From: CAYNWT01 sp964450955 | GTDB taxonomy: Bacteria > Planctomycetota > Planctomycetia > Planctomycetales > Planctomycetaceae | Direction of reading: 5' to 3' | Assembly: GCA_964450955.1 (NCBI GenBank) | Contig: CAYVFI010000038.1 | Span: 1-61,381 of the forward strand | Length of the DNA: 61,381 nt | Part shown: positions 1-7,809 of the stretch, piece after piece | Layout of the letters: every line of letters begins with the position of its first letter | Numbering within the stretch: position 1 is the first letter of the stretch | The notes under the pieces: generated by a model | Seen by the model: the letters and a program-made list of their open reading frames with translations, nothing else | Databases searched by the model: none | Told to the model about the DNA's origin: nothing | Made by a program: the position numbers and the translations under genes

Positions 1-395
1 CGGTCATTGAGGTGGGCGAATCGTTCGTGCTTGGGGCTCGGAGGCCCGCAAGTACGGTACGGTACGGGGCGGGGCGCTCGCTCCTGTGTGTACTTGGGAC
101 CTCCGAGTCCCAAGGTCTTGCGGCGTGCATCGCTCGCAAGCTTTGATCGATATCTCAGCGTGGATGGGACGGTCATTGAGGTGGGCGAATCGTTCGTGCT
201 TGGGGCTCGGAGGCCCGCAAGTACGGTACGGTACGGGGCGGGGCGCTCGCTCCTGTGTGTACTTGGGACCTCCGAGTCCCAAGGTCTTGCGGCGTGCATC
301 GCTCGCAAGCTTTGATCGATATCTCAGCGTGGATGGGACGGTCATTGAGGTGGGCGAATCGTTCGTGCTTGGGGCTCGGAGGCCCGCAAGTACTG
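1..395. repeat. 169-bp tandem repeat, two full copies plus a partial third
   Basis: Units start at 1, 170 and 339. The first two copies are identical by eye. The third follows the consensus to about 394 and then decays, with a related fragment to about 415. Each full unit contains an imperfect inverted repeat of about 25 bp (arms 30-55 and 90-114 in unit 1, with a 34-nt GC-rich spacer). The array runs off the left edge of the window, so its true copy number is unknown. Open reading frames across it on both strands are products of the repeat and show no protein family. Confidence 0.93.
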
Positions 396-461
396 GGCGA
401 TACGGGACGCTCGCTCTTGTGGGAGGGTATTGCCTGCCAGTGGAGGGTGTGGCGGGGGGAG

Positions 462-1013
462 TTACTGGCCGCCCAGCATGGCGAGGCCGCGGCCGTAGAC
501 GGAACCGGCCTGGCGGACGTAGTTGCTGGTTAGCCTGCCAAGGTCTGCAGGTCGGTTGTCTGCGACAATTGCTGCGTAGTCTTCGAAGCCGATAGATGGT
601 TCTTCGAACGTCTGACCATCGTGACCCAAGCCTTCGCGAACGTCCTCCGATTCCAACGGTTCGACAGGCACGTCCCCGGCGACGGTGCCACCGTTGTCTG
701 GTTCCGACTGGCCAAACCACAGTGCTGCTGCAACCAGTAAGCAAAGGGCAGTGGTAAGGGCCGCGATGGTTGCTGCCGAGAACCGCGGCTGCTTCACGAC
801 TTGCGGCGTTCCGCCGGCCACGCTGGCGTCGATGCTGGATTTCAGAACCCAGCCAGACGAATCACTTCGAAGCCGATTGACCAGCGCGCGCTGTGATGCT
901 TCGTATGCGCGCAGGTTCTCATCGCGTTCCATGAGTCGCGTGATCCAGGCGGGTATGTCCTTGTTGTCATCAACTGCTCGATCGATCAGTCGTTTCGCAA
1001 TCCATATTTTCAT
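462..1013 (-). CDS. Membrane-anchored anti-sigma-like protein, partner of the adjacent ECF sigma factor
   Basis: A 183-residue protein of unknown family. The N-terminal ~75 residues are charged and likely cytosolic (it begins MKIWIAKRL). A single hydrophobic segment lies around residues 80-100, followed by an acidic outer region. No HxxxCxxC zinc anti-sigma motif is visible. Its ATG overlaps the stop of the upstream sigma gene by four bases (ATGA), so the two are translationally coupled. That placement, together with the cytosol-membrane-outside layout, suggests it holds the sigma factor at the membrane. The role is inferred from context only. Its 3' end is close to the tandem repeat array. 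Confidence 0.7.
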   Translation of the reverse strand: MKIWIAKRLIDRAVDDNKDIPAWITRLMERDENLRAYEASQRALVNRLRSDSSGWVLKSSIDASVAGGTPQVVKQPRFSAATIAALTTALCLLVAAALWFGQSEPDNGGTVAGDVPVEPLESEDVREGLGHDGQTFEEPSIGFEDYAAIVADNRPADLGRLTSNYVRQAGSVYGRGLAMLGGQ

Positions 1014-1621
1014 GACGCGCCCCCCGGTTTGTCATTCATCGGTTCTGGAACCACATGTTGCTGCAGCAATTTGCGAGCTCGATGCAATAACACGCGTGTT
1101 CCTACTGCTGTTCGGCCGGTTGCTTTGGCGACTTCTTTCACTTCGAGGTCCTCGCCGTATCGCAGCCACATGACTGTGTACTGGGCTTCGTTAAGCACTG
1201 CGTGGGCAACGGCCCAAAGGTTATTGGCTTCTTCTTTTCGCTGAACGGTGCGTTCAAACTGTGCGGGATCGACAGGTTCACAACTGGAACCCAGGCCCAC
1301 ATCGTGCTTGCGCCGGCGGTCGCGACGGTGGTGATCGGTCGCGATGCGGAACGCGATTGTGTAAAGCCATGTGCTGAATTGGTACTTGTCATCATACAGT
1401 CCAATCTTTTGCCAGGCTCGGGACAGAGCTTCCTGAGCAACGTCTTCTGCATCAGAAATATTTCCGGACAAACGGCGTTCCAAAACCGTCAACAACCGCG
1501 GCCGATATCGGCGAGCAAGCTCTTCAAACGAAACCGCGCAGCCGGATCGGGCGCGTTGAGCCAACTCGTGTGACTCCACTTCGCCCAATCTTGTGTCAGG
1601 TTCTGTTTGCAGTCCTGCCAC
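1010..1621 (-). CDS. ECF-type RNA polymerase sigma factor
   Basis: A 203-residue sigma-70 family regulator that directs RNA polymerase to a specific promoter set. Region 2 is visible around residues 28-95 (FEELARRYRPRLL, DAEDVAQEAL, FSTWLYTIAFRIATDHHRR). Region 4 lies around residues 135-190, with a helix-turn-helix (EVAKATGRTAVGTRVLLHRA). The N-terminal extension of about 25 residues is longer than in many ECF factors. It overlaps the membrane anti-sigma candidate by four bases, and a secreted protein gene lies 52 bp upstream on the same strand, so the three may form one unit. The ATG start is preceded by a weak Shine-Dalgarno sequence, so the start could shift slightly. Confidence 0.93.
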   Translation of the reverse strand: MAGLQTEPDTRLGEVESHELAQRARSGCAVSFEELARRYRPRLLTVLERRLSGNISDAEDVAQEALSRAWQKIGLYDDKYQFSTWLYTIAFRIATDHHRRDRRRKHDVGLGSSCEPVDPAQFERTVQRKEEANNLWAVAHAVLNEAQYTVMWLRYGEDLEVKEVAKATGRTAVGTRVLLHRARKLLQQHVVPEPMNDKPGGAS

Positions 1622-1673
1622 TCAGTCTCCGTCTGTATGAATTAGAAAACGTCCAGCTCGCCCAAACTTCGAA

Positions 1674-2642
1674 TCAAATCTCAGACATCTCGCCTTCGAT
1701 TAATTCTACCAGGTCCGCTTCAGGAACAGTCAGCCGAACCTGAACCACGTTGCCTTTACGTTTGACCTTGAGGTTCTCCAGGAACTCTTTCGTTTGCTGG
1801 AGATGTTCATCCTCGCCACCGTCATCAACCAACTGAATCATCGCCGTTACACCCTGGATCATTTGGCGCACCTGTTTCGCCTGCTTCTCTTCCTTGGTCG
1901 TGATCGCCACGCTCATCGCGAGGTCATTACCGTCGCTGCCAACTTTCAGCGAGAGTCCCTGAACCAGTCTTGCAATGTTTGCCTGGGGTCCCTGGCTAAT
2001 GTTTTCGCGTGGGATGTCCAGCAGTTCGATGTGAACAAACTGGCCTTTTGCTCGTGACAGCTTAACCGCTTTGGACGCCTTGTGTGTTTTTCCATCAAGC
2101 ATGTCCAACAGGTTCTTTACGCCGTCCTGTGTCCGGGCCGCAACGACTCGTTTGATTTGTCTGGCATCGGTGTGAACGGCTCCAAACATGCGTTGATGTT
2201 TGTCTGGTGAAGCCGAGTGAATCGTGTGGTCGCCGTGCTTGCTGGAACCGTAGTCCGGCATCGTCGCCATCAGGTTTTCCAGGTTGCCAACGGTCTCTTG
2301 CATTCGAAGAACCACATGCATGTGGTCTTCAGGTTTCTTGAAGTCGGCTCCGACGATTGTGATCGCGTCGAGTTCTGTAAATGGGTCGAACCCGAGAGCT
2401 TCTTTCAGTTCTTCAAAGTTGTTGTCATCATCATGGTCGCCGATTTCCTTCAGCGCTTCTCGCTTAGCCATCTCAAACAGCCGAGCACCGATCGGGGTCT
2501 TCTTGAACGTCCCGATGTCAACGTGGACGAGAAACTTCGAATCGGCCGGAACACTGACCGAGTCACTGTCTTGCACCGCCGCCCGAAGATTCGGACACAG
2601 CAGCGCCGCCAGGACTGTGGCAGCGAGTATTGTGGTTCGCAT
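1674..2642 (-). CDS. Secreted hypothetical protein, planctomycete type
   Basis: A 322-residue protein with a clear signal peptide (MRTTILAATVLAALLCPNLRA, cleavage near residue 22). The mature part starts with VPADSKFLVHVDIG and holds alternating charged helices and strands, with no catalytic motif that I recognise. This 'protein of the day' layout (VPxDxxxxxxxDxxxLxxxPxG) is common in secreted planctomycete paralogues, but its function is not established. It lies upstream of the sigma/anti-sigma pair on the same strand with a 52-bp gap, so it may share their transcript and could be a sensed or regulated envelope component. Confidence 0.82.
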   Translation of the reverse strand: MRTTILAATVLAALLCPNLRAAVQDSDSVSVPADSKFLVHVDIGTFKKTPIGARLFEMAKREALKEIGDHDDDNNFEELKEALGFDPFTELDAITIVGADFKKPEDHMHVVLRMQETVGNLENLMATMPDYGSSKHGDHTIHSASPDKHQRMFGAVHTDARQIKRVVAARTQDGVKNLLDMLDGKTHKASKAVKLSRAKGQFVHIELLDIPRENISQGPQANIARLVQGLSLKVGSDGNDLAMSVAITTKEEKQAKQVRQMIQGVTAMIQLVDDGGEDEHLQQTKEFLENLKVKRKGNVVQVRLTVPEADLVELIEGEMSEI

Positions 2643-2888
2643 TTCATTTCCTTGATGTGTTTGCGTGACACGTGGTCGTTTCGCCGGCCGATCCGACGAC
2701 CCCGGTGCTGCAAGTTGATACGCTGACCGAATCTGATGCGTTACGCAGAGATTCGGCTAACTTAGCGAAATCGTGGCGACAGCCGTTTTTCGGTCGGTTT
2801 AACCGGCTTTTTGAGGTGGTTTGACGACTCGCGGTGGTCATGGTCTATCCGTATGATGCGGGCATTCTTTTACTTACTGCAGTGAATT
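2643..2888. promoter_or_regulatory. Divergent intergenic region
   Basis: This 246-bp gap separates the minus-strand secreted-protein/sigma unit from the plus-strand flavin reductase, so it must hold outward promoters for both. I see no clear -35/-10 pair or operator. An AT-richer patch near 2860-2888 precedes the flavin reductase start. Confidence 0.45.
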
Positions 2889-3377
2889 ATGAGTAACCAC
2901 GATAATCCAATCTTTCCGGTACTGGGTCGAATCCCCAGCGGAGTGTTCATTCTCACCGCTGCCAACGGCGAAGGGCAGGAAACAGGGATGCTGGCCAGTT
3001 GGGTTCAACAGGCCTCTTTTGAGCCGCAACAAGTCAGCGTCGCAGTCAACGGCTCTCGCTATCTCAACCAGTGGTTGAAAGACGGTTCCGTTGTTTGCCT
3101 AAACCTGCTGGGTGAAGCTGGCGGCAAGTTTCTCGGCCACTTCGGCAAAGGTTTTGAACCGGACGAAGACGCGTTTACCGATCTGCAAACCGAAACCGTT
3201 TCAGGTGTTCGCGTTCTCAATGAAGCTATGGGGTATCTCATTGGCAAAGTGGTTTCGCGGATGGTCACCGGCGACCACGTCATCTACCTGATCGAAGTGA
3301 CAGAAGCTGGTCAGGCCGACAATTTCGAAGACGAAAAACCGATGGTCCACATTCGTAAAAGCGGCGGACATTATTAG
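2889..3377 (+). CDS. Flavin reductase family protein (FMN-binding)
   Basis: A 162-residue single-domain protein matching the flavin reductase-like/FMN-binding split-barrel family. The pattern PSGVFILTA...GMLASWVQQASFEPQQVSVAV is the typical N-terminal FMN pocket, and GHFGKGFEPDEDAF follows in the middle. Such proteins reduce or bind FMN, and some pair with flavoproteins or diflavin proteins. It lies 70 bp upstream of glcD on the same strand, but the gap and the different cofactor use do not prove an operon. The exact substrate is unknown. Confidence 0.9.
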   Translation: MSNHDNPIFPVLGRIPSGVFILTAANGEGQETGMLASWVQQASFEPQQVSVAVNGSRYLNQWLKDGSVVCLNLLGEAGGKFLGHFGKGFEPDEDAFTDLQTETVSGVRVLNEAMGYLIGKVVSRMVTGDHVIYLIEVTEAGQADNFEDEKPMVHIRKSGGHY

Positions 3378-3447
3378 GGAAGGGTGAAGGTAGACGGAGG
3401 AAGGCTGAACGTCTCCCGCCTCAAGCCTACAGCCTCAGGCCTCCCAG

Positions 3448-4878
3448 ATGTTTTCAGAGCTCATCAAAGAACTTGCTGCAATTGTTGGCGTCAACGGTGT
3501 TCTATCGTCGGCGGACGAGCTACTGGTTTATGAGTGCGATGGGTATGTGGTTCATAAGAACCCGCCGCAGGTTGTTGTGTTTCCGACGACGACTCAACAG
3601 GTTGCTGACATCGTTAAGGCCTGCAATCGTCACCGTGTTTCGTTTCTGGCTCGCGGAGCCGGAACCAGCCTGGCGGGTGGTTCGATTCCCGTCACCGGCG
3701 GCGTGATGATTACGCTGACCAGGATGAACAAGATTCTGGCAGTCAGCGTTCGCGACCGGTACGCGATAGTGCAACCGGGCCTGGTGAATGTGCACCTCAC
3801 GAAGCACTTGCAGGGAACCGGATACCATTACGCTCCGGACCCAAGCAGTCAGGGCGCTTGCACGATTGGCGGCAACGTGGCAACTAACTCCGGTGGGCCG
3901 CATACGCTGAAGTATGGTGTGACAGTCAATCACGTTCTGGGCATGGAGATCGTCACGCCCGACGGAGGCGTTGTCGAACTTGGAGGGACCGCAGAGAGCT
4001 TTCCCGGGTACGACTTGCCAGGCGTGTTTGTTGGCAGTGAGGGGACGTTTGGCATTTGTACCAGAGTGACCGTCCGGCTGACTCGAGATCCAGCCGCGTG
4101 GCGAACCATGTTGGCCGTGTTCGAAACGGTTCACGACGCGACGTCCACCATCACCCAAATCATCGCCGCCGGCATCGTTCCGGCCGCACTGGAGATGCTG
4201 GACAGGGGAATCATTGGCGCATTGGAGGAAGCCTTTCAGTTTGGGTTCCCGCTGGATGCCGAGGCGGTTTTGCTGATTGAAGTTGACGGTTTGGAAGTCG
4301 CCGTCGATGAAGAAGCCCAACAGATTGTCGATATCTGTAATCGAATAGGCGCCCGAGAAGTCCGCCGCGCGGCGACACCGGAAGAACGGCAGAAGCTTTG
4401 GAAGTGCCGGAAGCAGGCGTTTGGAGCGATCGGTCGGTTGGCGCCGAGTTGCTGTACCCAGGATGGAGTGGTTCCACGGACTAAGCTGCCTGAGATCCTG
4501 GACTTCATTCGTGAGTCGGGCGAACGTCACGACATTCAAATCGTGAACGTGTTCCACGCTGGCGATGGAAATATCCACCCGATCCTGCTGTTCGACGAAC
4601 GCGACGAAGACCAGATCGCTCGGGTCCTGAAATCCAGCGACGAAATTCTATCGAAGTGCATCGAACTTGGTGGCAGTGTGACGGGCGAGCATGGAATCGG
4701 GATCGAAAAAATCGATTTCATGAAACAGCTCTTCAGCTCCAACGATTTAGAAGTCATGAACGACCTGCGCATCGCGCTGAATCCTGGTGGTCTTTGCAGC
4801 CCCGGAAAGATGCTGCCGACCGCCGGAGCTTGCGGTATGGAACACGTGCAGCGAACGGGAAAACGGGCGGCAATGTGA
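3448..4878 (+). CDS. glcD: Glycolate oxidase, FAD-linked subunit GlcD
   Basis: A 476-residue flavoprotein that oxidises glycolate (or a related 2-hydroxyacid) to glyoxylate as part of GlcDEF. The FAD-binding PCMH-type domain spans about residues 35-215, with GAGTSLAGG, GACTIGGNVATNSGGPHTLKYG and GSEGTFGI. The C-terminal FAD-linked oxidase domain shows NVFHAGDGNIHP and GSVTGEHGIG, which carry the metal- and substrate-site histidines. The length fits the family. The stop overlaps the glcE ATG by one base (TGATG), so the two are coupled. D-lactate dehydrogenases share the fold, but the following glcE and glcF settle the call. Confidence 0.96.
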   Translation: MFSELIKELAAIVGVNGVLSSADELLVYECDGYVVHKNPPQVVVFPTTTQQVADIVKACNRHRVSFLARGAGTSLAGGSIPVTGGVMITLTRMNKILAVSVRDRYAIVQPGLVNVHLTKHLQGTGYHYAPDPSSQGACTIGGNVATNSGGPHTLKYGVTVNHVLGMEIVTPDGGVVELGGTAESFPGYDLPGVFVGSEGTFGICTRVTVRLTRDPAAWRTMLAVFETVHDATSTITQIIAAGIVPAALEMLDRGIIGALEEAFQFGFPLDAEAVLLIEVDGLEVAVDEEAQQIVDICNRIGAREVRRAATPEERQKLWKCRKQAFGAIGRLAPSCCTQDGVVPRTKLPEILDFIRESGERHDIQIVNVFHAGDGNIHPILLFDERDEDQIARVLKSSDEILSKCIELGGSVTGEHGIGIEKIDFMKQLFSSNDLEVMNDLRIALNPGGLCSPGKMLPTAGACGMEHVQRTGKRAAM

Positions 4879-5933
4879 TGGACACGTTCGTTCCTGACTC
4901 CGTTGACGATTTGGTGAGCTTCGTGGCGACTGGAGTTCCACTATCGGTTCACTCGCGAGTCAGCCCATCAGCCGGTGTGACCTCAGTCGATCTCAGCAAG
5001 CTTTCTTCGATCGTTGCATATCCGGCTGCCGACATGACCATCACGGTCCAAAGCGGTGTTACCGTGGCAGCGATTCAGACGACGCTCGCCGAACATAACC
5101 AGCATCTCCCAATCGACGTTGCGGAAGCCGATAAGACTTTTATCGGTGATGCGGTGGCCTGGAACCTGAATGGTTCTCGCCGGTTCGGCTGCGGTACGTT
5201 TCGTGATTACGTGATTGGTGTGTCTGCAATTGACGGGCAAGGGCGGTTGTTCAAATCGGGCGGGCAGGTTGTCAAGAACGTCGCCGGCTACGATTTATGC
5301 AAGCTGTTGACCGGTTCGCACGGAACGCTTGGCGTCATGACGCAATTGACGTTCAAGGTTCTTCCCCGGCCTGTTGCGACTGGTGGTGTTCGACTTCTGT
5401 TCGAGAGTCCGGCCGACGCTGAACCAGTGCTGGAGAAACTGACCGTGTCTGGCACCAGACCTACAGCGATCGATCTGCTGACTGCTGAAGGTCGAACCAG
5501 CCTTGTCATTGTGTTCAACGGAACCGAAGCCGAAGTCGTTTGGCAGCAGGAGGAACTCCGGAAAGAACTTGGTTCCGGCCACTTCTCGACAATGACTTCG
5601 CAGGATGTTGCGGATCATCTGCGTTTCACATCCGCAGTTCACCAACCGGGGGCGAGGCGGTTTATCGCCGGATTGCGGCCTTCCGTAGAGACACGTTTCG
5701 TGCAGCAAGCAAATTGCCCCATCGTCGTCGCGCACGCCGGAAACGGTATCGTTGTCGGCGATAGCGGCTCGCTACGCGCGGTACAGTCGATGGCCGAAGG
5801 ACTGGGTGGCTGGTGTCGAGCGAACGCGATCGATTCACAACCATTCGTCGCAGGCACGATGTCTGACACGATGCGAAAGGTGAAGCAGGCGTTCGACCCA
5901 AGCGGAATTCTGAACGCTCACATTGAACTCTGA
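4878..5933 (+). CDS. glcE: Glycolate oxidase, FAD-binding subunit GlcE
   Basis: A 351-residue second flavin-binding subunit of glycolate oxidase. The PCMH core is seen at VDLSKLSSIVAYPAADMTI, then GDAVAWNLNGSRRFGCGTFRDYV, GGQVVKNVAGYDLCKLLTG and GTLGVMTQLTFKVLP, which are hallmarks of GlcE. The frame stays open upstream to 4656 inside glcD, but the ATG at 4878, which overlaps the glcD stop, gives the usual family length. The last ~11 codons lie inside a 205-bp segment that is tandemly duplicated just downstream, so a copy of the gene's 3' end, including its stop, reappears at about 6114-6146. Confidence 0.94.
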   Translation: MDTFVPDSVDDLVSFVATGVPLSVHSRVSPSAGVTSVDLSKLSSIVAYPAADMTITVQSGVTVAAIQTTLAEHNQHLPIDVAEADKTFIGDAVAWNLNGSRRFGCGTFRDYVIGVSAIDGQGRLFKSGGQVVKNVAGYDLCKLLTGSHGTLGVMTQLTFKVLPRPVATGGVRLLFESPADAEPVLEKLTVSGTRPTAIDLLTAEGRTSLVIVFNGTEAEVVWQQEELRKELGSGHFSTMTSQDVADHLRFTSAVHQPGARRFIAGLRPSVETRFVQQANCPIVVAHAGNGIVVGDSGSLRAVQSMAEGLGGWCRANAIDSQPFVAGTMSDTMRKVKQAFDPSGILNAHIEL

Positions 5934-6105
5934 CGCGACTCCTTTACTTCCGGTCCGTTGTTGGCCACAAAAAGCACGAAGAGGCACGAAAATCCGGGTT
6001 GGTATCCGCTGCAATTTTTTGTGTCTTTTTGTGTTTCTTGTGGCTAAAAAACGAAGCGTCGTTCGCGAAACACGTACCGTGCTAGAGCGACTAAGAAGGC
6101 ATCTT
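5901..6105. repeat. Tandem duplication, left copy (covers glcE 3' end)
   Basis: This 205-bp segment is repeated almost exactly at 6114-6318 with an offset of 213 bp. I see about three base differences. It includes the last codons and stop of glcE plus an inverted-repeat unit (ccacaaaaagcac... paired with ...gtgtttcttgtgg) that could fold as a long hairpin after the gene. Confidence 0.93.
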
Positions 6106-6113
6106 CCGCTCCG

Positions 6114-6318
6114 AGCGGAACGCTGAACGCTCACATTGAACTCTGACGCGACTCCTTTACTTCCGGTCCGTTGTTGGCCACAAAAAGCACGAAGAGGCAC
6201 GAAAATCCGGGTTGGTATCCGCTGCAATTTTTTGTGTCTTTTTGTGTTTCTTGTGGCTAAAAAACGAAGCGTCGTTCGCGAAACACGTACCGTGCTAGAG
6301 CGGCTAAGAAGGCATCTT
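6114..6318. repeat. Tandem duplication, right copy
   Basis: This near-identical copy of 5901-6105 includes a vestigial glcE tail and the same A/T-rich hairpin arms around 6177-6257. The copy lengthens the glcE-glcF gap to about 495 bp, where glycolate oxidase genes are usually tight. The remaining 6319-6428 holds no recognisable feature except the glcF start region. Confidence 0.93.
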
Positions 6319-6428
6319 TCCCTGATTGTTCCTGGGCCACGGAGTCCACATGCTACGCTCAGCCTGCAAACCTCGGAAGTCACGGTTCTCGCGGCGAAAT
6401 TGGTTCGAAATTACGCTACAACACAGGT

Positions 6429-7736
6429 GTGAACGAGAAACCAAAACCAAAAATCGGCGAGACAATCGAGTACACTCGGTTCCTTGACTGCGTGCACTGC
6501 GGCCTATGCACTGCGACGTGTCCCACGTACCTGGAAACCGGAAACGAAAACGACGGACCGCGCGGTCGTATTTATATGATGCGAGCGGTCGTGGATGGCC
6601 GGATTGAGCTCACAGACAAAGTGCAGGGTCATCTTGATGGCTGCCTGGACTGCCGCAGCTGCGAGACCGCCTGCCCATCGGGCGTGCAATACGGCCGCTT
6701 GCTGGAACCCTTCCGGGCGGAAACGGAAGCGGCACAGAAGAAGAAACCGGACTGGTTCCAACGCTGGTTCATTTATGGCCTGTTTCCATACGCAAGTCGG
6801 TTGGAATGGACCCTCAAGCCCATGCGACTGCTGCAGAGGTTCGGTGTCGACAAAGCCATCGACGCCATCGGTCTACCAAAACTCCTGCCGCAACGCCTGC
6901 GTCGTCTCCATGAGCAACTGCCGAAACTACAACCGCGGGAGTCGCGGTTGGCCGAGGTTCTTCCCGCCAAAGGCGAACGCCGGGCGCGTGTGGGCCTGTT
7001 TGTGGGTTGTGTCGCCGAAGCCATGTTCTCCGGGACCAATCGCGCCACCGCGCGGGTGTTGCAGCAGAATGGGTGTGAGGTTGTTGTTCCGCGAGGGCAG
7101 GGGTGCTGTGGGGCGATTCACTATCACTCGGGAGCCTCTGATCCAGCGATGGAACTCGCTAAGCAGAATTTGAAGGCGTTTGCGGACGAGTCGTTGGATG
7201 CCGTGATTGTGAATGTCGCCGGTTGTGGTTCGATGTTGAAAGACTACGGGCACATCGCGAAAGAACTTGGGCAGGACGAAGAGGTTATTGCGTTGCTGTC
7301 AGCGTTTGCCGGGAAGATGAAGGACGTGTCTGAGTTCCTTGATGAACTCGGCCTCATCCCACCGGCGGGTTCTATTCCTTTGCGGGCGGTCTACCAGGAC
7401 GCGTGCCATCTACAGCACGCTCAACAAGTGCGCGAACAGCCTCGTCGATTGCTGAAGGCGATTCCGGATCTTGAGTTGCTGACGCCGAGCGAGTCAGAAA
7501 TCTGTTGCGGCGCGGCGGGTAGCTACACACTCACGCAGCCTGAGATGGCTGATCGACTCGGGAAGCGTAAGATTGAGAACCTCCTTGATACCGACCCACA
7601 AATAATCGTCACCAGCAACGCGGGGTGTTCGCTACAACTACAATCGCACCTTAAGCGAGCAGGTAAACGACTGTCGGTGGTCCATCCGATGGAGCTACTC
7701 GACATGAGCTATCGATGCGAACAGCCGGCCGTTTAG
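6429..7736 (+). CDS. glcF: Glycolate oxidase, iron-sulfur subunit GlcF
   Basis: A 435-residue protein with two N-terminal 4Fe-4S motifs (CVHCGLCTATCP near residue 21 and CLDCRSCETACPSG near residue 72). Two CCG (cysteine-rich) domains follow; GCCGAIHYHSG and CCGAAGSYTLTQPEM are visible. It passes electrons from the GlcDE flavins to the quinone pool. The frame starts with GTG, with no in-frame ATG that fits better. It is separated from glcE by the 205-bp duplication, so it may be translated independently or from a transcript that crosses the hairpins. Confidence 0.95.
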   Translation: MNEKPKPKIGETIEYTRFLDCVHCGLCTATCPTYLETGNENDGPRGRIYMMRAVVDGRIELTDKVQGHLDGCLDCRSCETACPSGVQYGRLLEPFRAETEAAQKKKPDWFQRWFIYGLFPYASRLEWTLKPMRLLQRFGVDKAIDAIGLPKLLPQRLRRLHEQLPKLQPRESRLAEVLPAKGERRARVGLFVGCVAEAMFSGTNRATARVLQQNGCEVVVPRGQGCCGAIHYHSGASDPAMELAKQNLKAFADESLDAVIVNVAGCGSMLKDYGHIAKELGQDEEVIALLSAFAGKMKDVSEFLDELGLIPPAGSIPLRAVYQDACHLQHAQQVREQPRRLLKAIPDLELLTPSESEICCGAAGSYTLTQPEMADRLGKRKIENLLDTDPQIIVTSNAGCSLQLQSHLKRAGKRLSVVHPMELLDMSYRCEQPAV

Positions 7737-7809
7737 CTGACCGCGGCCGTATGCACTAACAGGGTCTGTAGTCTTTTTGGCCTGCCACCGAACAACCAAT
7801 GAGAACGCT

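Noticed and set aside
4..744. 246-codon minus-strand frame across the tandem repeats
   Set aside because: Its sequence is made by the repeat, is Arg/Pro-rich without family character and overlaps the anti-sigma-like gene.
3520..4578. 352-codon minus-strand frame inside glcD
   Set aside because: Antisense shadow of a well-supported glcD; no motif or start signal.
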